From Plectrocnemia conspersa (lineage: Eukaryota > Arthropoda > Insecta > Trichoptera > Polycentropodidae): a DNA stretch of 64,000 nt. Below, one piece after another: positions 1-9,909 of the stretch (its first letter is position 1; each line of letters begins with the position of its first letter). Where the stretch lies: the NCBI GenBank assembly GCA_009617715.1, contig VTFK01000140.1, forward strand, positions 806,001 to 870,000, in the 5' to 3' direction. Both the position numbers and the translations under genes were made by a program. The notes beneath the pieces were generated by a model that was not told where the DNA came from, did no database searches, and worked only from the letters and a program-made list of their open reading frames with translations.

Positions 1-771
1 CAGATGTGTTTACCTAAAAGCTTTTAGTTTTGTATATCCAATTTGTACCACAGTCTCTAAAATGATTGATGTGTAATGTTACCAATCATGGCAATCTGTA
101 TTGCCACCTGTTCCGTATTAAATTTCATTCTGAAATTGCACACACCTCGGTCAATTAGTATATCATTAATCTTATGTGCATAACTGTAAATCACACAATA
201 CACAAATATTACGAAAATGATCTTTATAAATCGATTTTGGAATGCTACATGTCATGAAACTAGAATTCAAAAGTACTAAAATCAATATTCAATATTACTG
301 TATTATTTACACAACATACATCAACTCTAAAAATCGTGTTATTTTTAATTCTACACTGATTAGCTAAATGACACCATTACTAATTTCGCAACAACAATTA
401 GATTTTATGTGTGTCACTTCCAAACCGTGAATAATTTATTTGTACACATAAATAATCATAATAATTTATTTATTATTTCGTCAAAGCAAGTGTTAAAAAA
501 TTATAGATTTTACCAATTTTTTAAGATATAAAATTTATAATATCTTGTAGGGATAATCATTGTGAAATTTTAAAGTTATTGTCTTTGTGGCGAGAAAAGT
601 GTATTTGACAATTTAATTTTTGATGATCAAGGTATTTGGAGCATTCACATTTCTAGGGAGTTGATTATTTGTTTATCTTCTTTATAATGGTTCATGCACC
701 GACTCCGAAAAAATCATATATTTATATCTCTTAGGCGGGTGAGTAGCTTTAACATTTAATATTTTGTGTAG
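1..771 (+). other. Intron of Mbs (5' part of gene lies outside window)
   Basis: AT-rich sequence ending in a usable 3' splice site (TTTTGTGTAG at 762-771) directly before the first recognisable Mbs coding exon. The following exon opens in phase 0 in the middle of an ankyrin repeat, so at least one coding exon must lie upstream of the window. I see no coding segment in this stretch. Confidence 0.7.
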
Positions 772-1096
772 GTGATGCGGCTGTTGATCAAGTGTTGCAA
801 GGTAGACGTGAATGTTCAGGACTTGGACGGATGGACCCCACTGCACGCCGCCGCCTATTGGTGCCAAAAGAATGCGCTCAAAATTCTACTCTCTTCTGGT
901 GCAGACGCCTCTCTCGAGAACAACAGAGGCGAGACTTATCTCGACCTGGCCAACGTCGAGATAGAAGAGTTTGTCAAGGCGATCGAGCGTGAGCCAAACA
1001 ATAAGAAACATGCTGCACGCCTGCTGCGTGGACCCTTTGATTTCCGCTCCAGCAAGAACCGTGAGAAGGACGCTTACAAGAAGGGGAAGTCATGCG
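772..1096 (+). CDS. Mbs: Mbs exon B1: ankyrin repeats and tail
   Basis: A 325-nt exon in phase 0 in, phase 1 out. It starts V-M-R-L-L-I-K and carries an ankyrin core DGWTPLHAAA followed by a second helix pair with GADASLENNRGETYLDL. It ends in a basic tail before donor G|GTAAAC. It has the same length and phases as the exon at 1397-1721 and aligns with it at roughly one third identity by eye, which suggests an old exon duplication. Confidence 0.9.
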
Positions 1097-4000
1097 GTAA
1101 ACTGTTGTTGATAAAATCGCCGATTGAAACTTGGTCCATTTAATAATTGTCTTCATTTTTAGGCCCTATGTGCGAGGTAGCACGTATAGATAAGGAGATT
1201 GAGATGTTGGATAAGGCTGAAAAATGGGCATCCGATCCATCGGCTGAGCTAGAGGCATGCATGGGAGATCTCGACACGGGTAGAACACTGCTTCACGAAG
1301 CTGCTGCGAAAGGATACGCCAAGGTGAAATAAATAAATTTGTCAACCATGTGATTGACTGTTGAAAAAATATTCAAGTTTGCATTTTCGGGAGTAGGTCA
1401 TGGAAGTTTTGGTTACGCGGTGTTATCTGGACGTAGACGCGCAAGATTGTGAAGGATGGACTCCTCTTCACTTGGCTGCGTTCCACGAGCAGATCGAAGC
1501 TGTCGCGTATTTGATATCATGGGGTGCATCTACCGACATAAAGAACAAGAAGGGCGATTCGTGCGTGGACGTGTCCACCAAAGTCATGGAGAATCATATA
1601 TACTGGATGAAGCTGAAGATGCATAGACGCGGGGCGCCCAACGAGGAGGAGCTAGAGATCGCTAGGAAGCGACAGGAGCTGAAGAACAAGATAATGAATC
1701 GCGTTAACGCTGCCAATTCGAGTAAAGATTATTGAATTTACTTAGTATATTCACACTGCACAATATTCAACTTATTACATTTTCAGGATTAGTCGAGAAG
1801 CAAAACGATGCGATTGATCGCGAGCCGGAAGATGATTCTGAACCAGTTTCCTTCCTCGGTATGATCTCGTTCGTTTAGTAAATTGTCTTAAAAGGGAATT
1901 TTTATTGATATTTTTTTATTACAGAACCAGCTGCGGTGCCAAACTCCATAGAACGCAAGAAGACAGACAGCGATGAACCCAAAGAAGCCATAGTCATTAA
2001 AGGTTTGTGGCATCAATGGAGTTATAGACTCGCTTTCGATTGCCTACTTTAAACATTTGATATTTCAGAAGCGGAAACGACGATAACGGCGCCGATAGAA
2101 CGCGAAACCGCCGCCATAGCGGACGTCCCAGCGGATTCGGTTCCTAAAGTGCACGAGAATATGTAAGTAGAAGTCGGAATAATCGCTTTTCTGTCGAGAA
2201 AAGACCCTTTTTTAATCGTTTTTCGTATGTTTCAGGATCTCTTCGGACGACGAACCTAAAGCGAATAAAAGGTAGGTGTCGAATCTAGATCCGAGCGCCG
2301 GTTCAATGTTCGCGTGTCATATGTTTTATTCTTTATGTAGTAGCAACATCGTGGAAAACGACAAGGGCTCCGCTACAGCCGTCGGAAATCAACCCAAACT
2401 GTCTCCCGGAAACATATTCAAGAACTTTTTCAAGTAACGTTTGCGTTGGGGTGTTTTTTCAGTCAGATTAAAATTTATATGTGGAAAGCGAAATTATGCC
2501 TGTATGATAATTTTACACTTTGGCTACAAAGATAATTTGATGAAATTGAATTCATTTACTCTTTTAAAATAATTTGTTGAGCTGTAAAAATTTTCTGTGC
2601 TTCGCTCCAAATTATCTCCATGATATCTACCATTAATATAAGGTCAGGCAAAGAATATTATTTCAATGCCTTGGTAATTTCTTTATATTTGCCATTTAAT
2701 AGTAATTTTTTACAAGCTCAAAATTTAAGTATATAGCTGTAGAACGAGTGTGTTAATAACACTACCAAGGGATCGAGTAATTTCTACTCGCAACATCTGG
2801 CACTAACACATTTGGAAAGGTTTCTTATCCTGAGCGTCTTCTTTATTTACTTTAACAAAAATAAGGTGACTTCAAGTGTTAAAAATTTGTGAACAGTTTT
2901 TTTTTCATTTCCAGACCCCTATTAAAACCTCCCAAGAAGTATACTTATTAAGCATGCAGCGTTATAAAAAAGACAGTGGTTGTAAACCTTTTAAAAATAT
3001 TTGTACAAATTTAATTTTATATAAAAAAAATGTTTATAAAATTTCTCGAGAAATGAGAATTCTCGATTCTACATTTTTCTTTTTTTTGGACATCATTTGG
3101 GGGGAGGGGGGGGGGGTTTACGGCCGTTGCCCCTTTGAATTTGCTAATTTACGAAGTTCGAAGGTGCCCCTTTTTTGAATGATGATAATTTATGAAGTTC
3201 GGTGGTGCCCCTCAGTGTTCTAACCAAATTTTATTCGAAACCGCTTTTTGTTGCTTGTTCAGAGAAATGCATTAAAACATTAAAAATTCTTAAAAACACA
3301 TGACACACTACATTTATATCATACTAAAGTTGAATACTACATTTTTTGTGGTAACAAAATCAACACATTTCATCAACTAGTTCTCAAAATTAGCATTTTT
3401 TCTTTTATTTTGTTTATATTTAATTTCTTGGTAAATATTTTTTTAACGCGACCCACATATTGAAAACCACATAAAATAATTTTAACATCAATATAATTCA
3501 GAACATTTGAATAATTTTAATTTTTAATTCAAAAGGTATCATTTTTTTTATTATATCTCTGTGTTGCGCAGAGTTCTCGATTTTGCACATCACGCGGCGA
3601 AAAAACGACCCATCGGCCAAGAGTTTTAGGTTTTCTCGCAGTTTCGAAAATTTTCGTTTCCACTCAAATTTTCTCGAGGGACCTGCGATATTTTAATTAA
3701 TGTTTAGGTTTAATTTCGCTTTCTGCAGAAGAATATGTCCGAAAATGATTCTTCTAATCTGACGAGCAATGATATTTGCTCGCATCTGATTTTGCTGTTG
3801 TTCATCCGTACTAAACTTGCTAACATTCGTCGCCGATAATACCGATCCGGTTTGTCTTGTCCGAGATGCGTGACGTCTTGCATGACGTTTTATATTTCGC
3901 TTCGTTTGACCCCGCAAGAAGAGTTGAGATGACACTCTATTTTAATCCATCTTTTTTGCAGGTCTTTCGTCCCACCGGCTAGAGACGAGGAGAGTGCCAC

Positions 4001-7000
4001 GCAGAGAAAGGCTCATGCCAAACGTATTAGGGAGACGCGCCGTTCGACGCAAGGTATTTCACTAGAGGAGATTCAGAATGCCGAGCTTCTCATTAGGAAA
4101 AACGCCGCGGCCGCCAACAACAACCAGAGCGCCGAAGCTGCGGAGAAGGTGTCGGATGAGACCGCCGCCACAACGATCGTCTCCGAAACGACCCCTCAAA
4201 AGGTAATTATTTCCGCTGGCGTTTCACTCTCGCCGTTTGTAAATATCGCTTGGCTTGCCCCGGTGGCGTCCCGTTTCCGTTCGGAGTTACCACACAGTGG
4301 CGTTGAATTGACCCAGGCGGAGGAAGCGAGTGAAGCGGGGTGTTTCGTGGCCGTCACGCTTCCGTTCAACTCCAACAATATACATAACGCCATTTCCACC
4401 ACGGCCACAATCGCAACGGGCGGTTCTGAACGTCGTCCGTCGTGGAGGTTACGACTCGATCCTGGCTGCAAGGTCATTTTCATCAATCACCCGGTCGTCC
4501 GCATACTCGATGCGTCTAACGACTTTCCGCATGTCCACAGTGCATCTCTGCCGCTAACCGCTAGCAGCTACTAACTCATCTCTTTATAACTATGATCATC
4601 TGTCTCTCTTCTCTCTTTCTCTCTCTCTCTACTTATCTATTTATGATAGACGGCATAGCCGCTTCGCTTGTAGACGCTTGACCTGTATCGGTGTGAATGT
4701 CCCCGATTTGGTCCAGTCCAATGACCGCTCTGTTCTGTTTCAGTTCGCATTGGAGGATGCGAGCAAGGCCGATGTGGACAAACAGCATGCCAACAACGTC
4801 GTCGGAAAGTCGGTCGAGGTGGCCGACACTGTCACCATACCTCTACGTCGTCCCCCTACCTGTGCTCCAGAAGGTAATATACTTCCATATTTTCAATTTT
4901 ATATTTCTATGTTTCATTCAAATTCATTTATTTCAGAAAAACCACCGCTGGAAAGGCACCGACCGCAGAGCGCAAAGTACGAATCAGCCGTACCCAAGAA
5001 CAACATTAGAAGGAGGAGTACTGGAATATCACAGGTGTGCAATATTAACTACTTAATGACTTGACTTTTTTCACAAAAACTCCGAAATCTCAAATTATAA
5101 TAGCTATAGATAACACGCATACATACACTACCTGTCAAAAGTTTAATACTAAAACCTGCAACAATGTTCATGGTCACGAATCCACCCTTATTTCTTTAAA
5201 CTATTTAAAATATTGTTACCCAAGTAAAGAATAGATTTCTGTATTTGCCATAATAATACTATGGCATATGTTTTTTTATTCTATGCAGAAGGTCGTAACC
5301 CAGTCTGGATAATTTTTGCTCCTTTTTTTCAATTAGTTTCGTCTTATTGAACTTATTACTAGGAGGATGATATATCCTCCCTTTGGCTTGCTCACACATA
5401 AAGTAACAGACATCCAAAATATATATATCTATCTTTAATTGAAAAATCTTACTTGCTAGATTTTTTGTTTTCGAATTTGAATTTACCTCTGCATAATGCA
5501 TTGTAATGAAAGTTAAAAAAAAATGAAAAATGTTGACCAGTGTAATTTGCCAGTAGAAAAAAGAGCTGCAATTGTCGCTTTTCATCAAGACAACAGAACT
5601 CGGCGATATTTCTAAAACCATAGTGAATTGCTTTAATTAAAATGGTTTTAACTAAATTGTTTTAAATCTCTATCTGGAAGTCCTAGAATTACATCAAAGC
5701 ACTGGGATAAACATGTAAAGGGTGATCCAGCTTCAGTTTCCGAATTTAACACAAATTTTAAGATATCTAAAACGCAGGTATATGACTATGTTAGCCGTAG
5801 ATATTAATTTTCAGTTAGCAAGTATTCTCGGTCAGTCATTGGGAGTTTTGTCCATATCGTAAATTAAAGTTAATACTAAAACGTGCGAATTAACTCATCC
5901 ATGGGGAAATTGAATCATATTTTTGGCGAGTGTACTTGTCATGGGAGATTAACCACTTAATATGTATTAACTAATTATTTAATATTTTCATTATAAAAAA
6001 TATTGAGAATCATCATCGAGATACAAAAGAAACGAAAATAATGTTAAAAAGTCACTCACGTGTGTGTGTATGCCCGGAATCAGATTTCTTCTCCTAATTA
6101 TGTGTGCGCTCGACCAAATGGTCCACTTTTTTGCTCTCACATGCGCACGCCCAGGAAGTGGTTAAGCGGTTAAAAAATCATCAAAATCCTTCTTGATACA
6201 GTTGTGTAAATTGTGTGTGGAGTTTTTTAATTATATTAGAATCTCTATTTAGAGTTTTGTAAATGATCAGGAATTTGTTATGATGAATCTTCTTTTACTA
6301 TTATTTTTATTTGTTTTAAATTGTTAAAAATAATTTTTATGAAAATTAATAAAAAAATAGTTGAAAATTATTTAAGTATAATTATAATTATTATTGGAAT
6401 TAAAAAAATAACGAAAACTTACAATTAAACAACAAGCATCGACACATGTAAATATATAATATATAGGTACTAAAAAGACGTTAGAATTGAAATCCAATGA
6501 CAGTATACATATTCCAATGTGTGTAGAAACAAACCAAACTTGGTTATAATTTTTATGGATTTTAAATGAAAATATTTTACTATTTGAATTGCCCAAATAT
6601 TTTCTAGTAATAAAGCAAATATGTTCGAATTGTCTTTGATAATTCGTGGAGTCCATTGAAGTATGTGCATTATGAATAGAATTGTGTAAAAAATACTATG
6701 ACTGATATAATTAGTAAAACAATATGAAGAGTGATAAATTTAGATCTGTTGTAGGATATTAAGTAACGCCAAATTGTATTCAATTACAGATAATAAATGA
6801 TCAAAACGACGAGAGCGTTAAGAAGGAGGACGCCGTTGACTACAAAAAGTTGTACGAGAGAAGTCAACTAGAAGTAGAGCGGCTTAATAAGATAATCAAA
6901 TCCTACGAGGAGCAGACCAACTCTAAAGGCTTCGTTGACAAGGTTTGTTGAGCGGTGATAAATTCGAAAGTACAGGTTTTTTGACGTTAATTTTCTTTTC

Positions 7001-8618
7001 AGATCAACTTGTCGGAGAGCAGCGAAAACGAAAAAAGAGAAAAGCGAGCGCTGCAACGGAAGCTATCCGAAATGGAAGAAGAGTTGCATGTGAGTGTCGT
7101 ACCTAAGATTTATTAGTCTTTTAACCCTTTCCGGTCCACAAAAAAAAATTAAATTTTCTACCAGGTCCACAAAGGATTTACAGAATTACAAAGTAAAACA
7201 ATACATCTAGTTTTTTTTTTTAATAAAACTATATTTATGTTTACAATTTTTTTTTTTTGAAGGTATAGGATAATGCTCTAATTATTACATTTTATAAATA
7301 ATATCCAAAGTATGATATCGGTGAAAACATTCACCGATGCAAAGGCCGGCTTTCTCTTACAAGTTACACAAATATATCGCGTTTCATTCCTACTCCCAGG
7401 AATTTTTCTGTTGGAGCATACCAGGCAATCTTTATGCTTCCCTTGAGGGTTGAGGTATAAGAAATGACCTTTTTTGTCCAGTCTTTGCTTCCTATCGCCT
7501 AACTATAAAACAGGAAGTAATAATCTTGATCGAAATTCGAATCGTTATCACTGCTGCTCAAGACTCTGTAGACTCGTGGTATTGTACGACTATTTATTTC
7601 TTTATTAGAATTAGAACTCCAAGCACTCGGGGGAACAGATGGTCCAGGATCAGTTATAGATAATCTTTTTCTTCAGTTTTGTTTGTTTTATTACACCAGA
7701 AACGTCTTCATTTTCACTTTCAACAAATAGTTCAGTCACTTCACTTCATTCATATATTCTTCATCACTTCTTTCAAACTCGTTGTTATCGCGGGTTTTTT
7801 TTTGTAATTGCATTTTGAGGGGGTTCGAATTATTAGAATAATAGTACAATTATAAGTATCGGTAATAATAATTATCAAACTGTTTTTACATGCATGGGTC
7901 GAGCGTAACTGATGCGAGTGAGTGACGCGTACCAATCTAGCCACTAAAACAAACCTTTAGTATCCTCAGGTAGAAAGTTATACATTCAAATGCTCATAAA
8001 AACCATTGAATCCTCATCCCAGAATACCGTTACACTAAATACAAGTGAGAAAAAAATATGTTTGCTTGTATTTTGACAATAAACTGATGAAGAAAAAAAT
8101 GTCGAATGACATTCGACATAGGACTCATTGGAATAAAGTCGATGTCGAATGACATTCGACATAGGACCGGAAAGGGTTAAAGTTAAACCTATTTTTTTTA
8201 TTGATCTTAACCCTTTGACTATGAATGACATCTATATATGTTATCAAGAAAAATGTTACTATGCATTGGGCATCCGAAGGTACCATGAACCTTTGAGCCT
8301 TGTAATATGGTTATTTTATATAACTTATGGAAAAAAATCACTTTTAGCATAGTGCGAAATGGCATGCAAAATACCAGTCAAATATAAATTTATTCGTAAT
8401 AAATAATTTAATTTAAAAAAATAGCAATCAAATCCTAAATATTGTATTTTAAAATATGGCCGTTAAAAAAATATTGTTTATTATTTTAAAGCTTTTATGT
8501 GATATTACTTATAATTGATCTCGTGTTTCAGCTGCAAAAGGCGCTGCAGACAGAGAACCAACGGTTGAAGGAAGAAAATGGCGCCTTAATACGAGTCATC
8601 AGCAAGCTCTCTAAGTAG
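772..8618 (+). CDS. Mbs: Myosin phosphatase targeting subunit (MYPT/Mbs), 3' part of gene, 14 exons
   Basis: Regulatory subunit of myosin light chain phosphatase: it carries PP1 catalytic subunit to phosphorylated myosin and is inhibited by Rho-kinase. Exons, all with GT-AG borders and matching phases: 772-1096, 1163-1323, 1397-1721, 1787-1858, 1925-2002, 2069-2162, 2236-2271, 2341-2433, 3962-4202, 4744-4873, 4937-5034, 6790-6942, 7003-7089, 8532-8618, about 660 residues. Order of parts: ankyrin repeats (DGWTPLHAAA, EGWTPLHLAA), acidic Ser/Asp-rich linker, PPARDEESATQRKAHAKR plus ETRRSTQG (like the MYPT1 Thr696 site), RRRSTGIS (like Thr853), DYKKLYE coiled coil, KLSEMEEEL, and the zipper end RLKEENGALIRVISKLSK. 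The last block is close to vertebrate MYPT1. The N-terminus with the PP1-binding motif and first ankyrin repeats is outside the window. The ankyrin part and linker are much more diverged than the C-terminus. Confidence 0.95.
1163..1323 (+). CDS. Mbs: Mbs exon A2: linker helix and start of ankyrin repeat
   Basis: A 161-nt exon, phase 1 in and phase 0 out. It encodes a charged helix (DKEIEMLDKAEKWASD) followed by GRTLLHEAAAKGYAK. This matches the MYPT layout in which a helix precedes the repeat GGTALHVAAAKGY. The ankyrin repeat is completed by the next exon (VMEVLV...). Confidence 0.9.
1397..1721 (+). CDS. Mbs: Mbs exon B2: ankyrin repeats and tail
   Basis: A 325-nt exon, phase 0 in and phase 1 out, with EGWTPLHLAA, a second repeat (ISWGASTDIKNKKGDSCVDV) and a long basic/acidic helix rich in Lys, Arg and Glu. 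Its 3' splice site (TTTTCGGGAGTAG) is purine-interrupted and weak compared with those of its neighbours, which could matter if the exon is used alternatively. Confidence 0.9.
1787..2433 (+). CDS. Mbs: Mbs small linker exons (1787-1858, 1925-2002, 2069-2162, 2236-2271, 2341-2433)
   Basis: Five short exons separated by introns of about 65-75 nt. They encode an acidic, low-complexity, probably disordered linker: repeated E/D-P-K segments, SDDEPK, and finally LSPGNIFKNFF. The last exon would read an immediate TAA if not spliced; with donor AA|GTAACG it joins in phase to SFVPPARDEE in the exon at 3962. The phases of all five joins were checked by translation. Little similarity to other species is expected here, so the exact borders are less sure than those of the domain exons. 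Confidence 0.82.
3962..4202 (+). CDS. Mbs: Mbs exon with first Rho-kinase site (RRSTQG)
   Basis: A 241-nt exon starting after TTTTTTGCAG. It encodes SFVPPARDEESATQRK, then ETRRSTQGISLEEIQ, then an Ala/Asn/Glu-rich stretch ending PQK before donor GTAATT. RRSTQG with the preceding basic block is the inhibitory phosphorylation motif of the MYPT family (Thr696 in human MYPT1). The reading frame stays open for 124 more codons into the intron. Confidence 0.95.
4203..4743 (+). other. Mbs intron with open frame, then CT-rich tract
   Basis: The intron after the RRSTQG exon is markedly less AT-rich than neighbouring introns, and the upstream exon's frame stays open to a stop at 4572-4574. Past that is a pyrimidine-rich run (TCTCTCTTCTCTCTTTCTCTCT near 4601-4631). 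It may be a retained-intron isoform or a former exon; I cannot show that it is translated. Confidence 0.4.
4601..4631 (+). repeat. CT microsatellite in Mbs intron
   Basis: Imperfect (CT)n tract of about 30 nt, with interruptions of single T residues. Confidence 0.8.
4744..5034 (+). CDS. Mbs: Mbs exons with second Rho-kinase site (4744-4873 and 4937-5034)
   Basis: Two exons joined at E|KPPLERHRPQ. The second encodes NNIRRRSTGISQ, matching the RRSTGV motif around Thr853 of human MYPT1. Acceptors TTCTGTTTCAG and TTTATTTCAG, donors AAG|GTAATA and CAG|GTGTGC. Both motifs that control inhibition of the phosphatase are therefore kept in this gene. Confidence 0.93.
5035..6789 (+). other. Mbs intron, 1.75 kb, no gene
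   Basis: AT-rich intron between CAG|GTGTGC and CAATTACAG. Short open frames on the minus strand show no recognisable family and have no compositional support. I see no domain or complete mobile element here. Confidence 0.7.
6790..8618 (+). CDS. Mbs: Mbs C-terminal coiled-coil and leucine-zipper exons (6790-6942, 7003-7089, 8532-8618)
   Basis: Three exons of 51, 29 and 28 codons (plus stop TAG at 8616-8618). They encode DYKKLYERSQLEVERLNKII, then EKREKRALQRKLSEMEEEL, then TENQRLKEENGALIRVI ending SKLSK. This is the most conserved part of MYPT proteins and ends like the leucine-zipper isoform that responds to cGMP-dependent kinase in vertebrates. The last intron (7090-8531) carries a piggyBac-type insertion and a second small TTAA element. 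Confidence 0.96.
7121..8180 (-). mobile_element. piggyBac-type element, internally deleted, in last Mbs intron
   Basis: Both ends carry the same 17-nt sequence in opposite orientation: TTAACCCTTTCCGGTCC at 7121-7137 and its exact reverse complement at 8164-8180. TTAA is the target duplication of the piggyBac superfamily and CCCT-type ends are usual for it. On the minus strand the interior encodes a fragment of piggyBac transposase C-terminus. About 1.06 kb remains, far less than a full element. A 10-bp-armed palindrome occurs twice near the right end. Confidence 0.88.
7285..7760 (-). pseudogene. piggyBac transposase remnant: N-terminal acidic part joined to C-terminal Cys-rich domain
   Basis: Reading the minus strand, 7490 to 7290 gives RLDKKGHFLYLNPQGKHKD, then CLVC, a basic loop, ETRYICVTC and KRKPAF, which resembles the end of the piggyBac catalytic domain (RLDG..H) and its zinc-binding C-terminal domain. 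Upstream on the minus strand (about 7690-7540) is a Ser/Asp/Asn-rich segment (SSSDNDSNFDQDYY) like the acidic transposase N-terminus. The central catalytic aspartates are missing, so the copy is an internal deletion with stops and cannot encode active transposase. Confidence 0.75.
8207..8388 (+). mobile_element. Small TTAA element (MITE), decayed at right end
   Basis: Starts TTAACCCTTTGACTATGAATG at 8207 and is related inside to the element at 22041-22271: both contain GCATTGGGCA/GCAATGGGCA, AAGG..CCAT.A.CCTTT and TAATATGGTTATTT..TATAA in the same order, and AAATACCAG near the right end. The right terminal repeat is degraded. It lies only 26 nt from the piggyBac element. Confidence 0.65.
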
Positions 8619-9110
8619 CGGCGGACGAGCGCCGCGAGCAACGAGCCGTCTCTTGCCGTCGAACACGCACTCATCAGTATTAGGAGGTGGTCCGAGGCGC
8701 GCCCGACGCGACGTGTTATTTATGCGTATTTTTGTATATTTTGAGAACATCGTTGTTTCTTGGAGTTTTGTATTATATTTTTATATAGTCAATTTATTAT
8801 CGTGTAACGTTATATAATGTGCGACGAACGAGAGAGAGATAGAGAGACTACTAATATTCTATGTGTGAGGTTTTTTACTAATCCGCTGCTCCTTCCGCTG
8901 CCACCAAAGTTCCTACGTGACTGCATTTCCCTCGGCCTGTACATACCACGTCAAGGTCAGTGCCTTACTGTACATACCGACCCTTCCCCCTCCCCCACCC
9001 TACCAACACATCACCCTTCCCTGTCGATGATATATTTATTATTGTCTACAAGTGTTATAAATATGTATATGATATATATCATCCTGTTATTAAAATTTTC
9101 GAAATAAATA
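8619..9110 (+). other. Mbs: Mbs 3' untranslated region with polyadenylation signal
   Basis: Starts with a GC-rich stretch directly after the stop and turns AT-rich. AATAAA lies at 9103-9108, with a TATTAAA-type element shortly before. The TA-flanked transposon begins about 40 nt further on, so the transcript end and transposon start nearly coincide. Confidence 0.65.
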
Positions 9111-9148
9111 TATAAACAAGAAAGTGTGTTTTACATTATTAGTATATA

Positions 9149-9906
9149 GTCCAGTCAAATAAGGGATTAACCACGGAATGAAAGATGAAATTTTATTTTG
9201 ACGTTCATAAGTCTCATATGATCGAGTGTCCGCTAGTCAAGTTATCAAAGATCACAAAAATCGTTTTTTTTTTTTACAAATATCCACTTCCTATACGTTG
9301 CACGTCATTAGATGTTTTCACAGATAGTGTTCGTGGTATGCATGCCATATACCCATTTACACAAAACCCTGTCTTGCGTACTTCGTCCCCGAGAAACTTC
9401 TGTTTGCTTTCGTTACCGAGAAACTTTGCTCGATCACCATATTGGTCCACTTTCGGAATTAAATTTATCAGTGCGTCTTTCTGTAAAGAATCCGTTTTTC
9501 ATGTTCTCAAAAGTATTTTTATCCATTGTTTCTTTCAATTAAGTCATATCTTAAAGATATAAATGTATCGATTTGGTACAAAGAAAGCAACGACTTGCGT
9601 GAAAATACGGAAGCATTTTTTTTACCGCAGTAGTATATCTCAAAAACTGATAATCATACGAAGAATTTAATTTCACCAAACTTGTATTGTGAAACATCTA
9701 ATGACATGTGATGTATAGGAAGCGAGCTATTTGCAAAAATAAGATTTTCGTGACCTTTGACCTTTGATATCTTGACTAGCGGACACTCAATCTTATGATA
9801 CTTTTCAAACCGTTCTTAAAACATCAAAACAAAGGTTTATGCAAAATTTCAGCTTTCTATCTTTCATTCCGAGATTTAGCCTTTATTTCGCCTTATTTGA
9901 CTGGAC
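9149..9906. mobile_element. TA-flanked DNA transposon with long terminal inverted repeats
   Basis: The left end GTCCAGTCAAATAAGG and right end CCTTATTTGACTGGAC are exact reverse complements, each bordered by TA (9147-9148, 9907-9908), as for Tc1/mariner-like insertions. Similarity between the arms goes on inward for about 180-240 nt with gaps, including GAGTGTCCGCTAGTCAAG and CTTCCTATAC followed by GTCATTAGATGT. The 300-nt centre encodes nothing I recognise. It is a non-autonomous or foldback-like element next to the Mbs polyadenylation site. Confidence 0.85.
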
Positions 9907-9909
9907 TAA

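Noticed and set aside
3693..3935. 80-codon minus-strand open frame in an Mbs intron
   Set aside because: No recognisable domain, no splice or promoter context, and it lies antisense to an intron of a well-supported gene.
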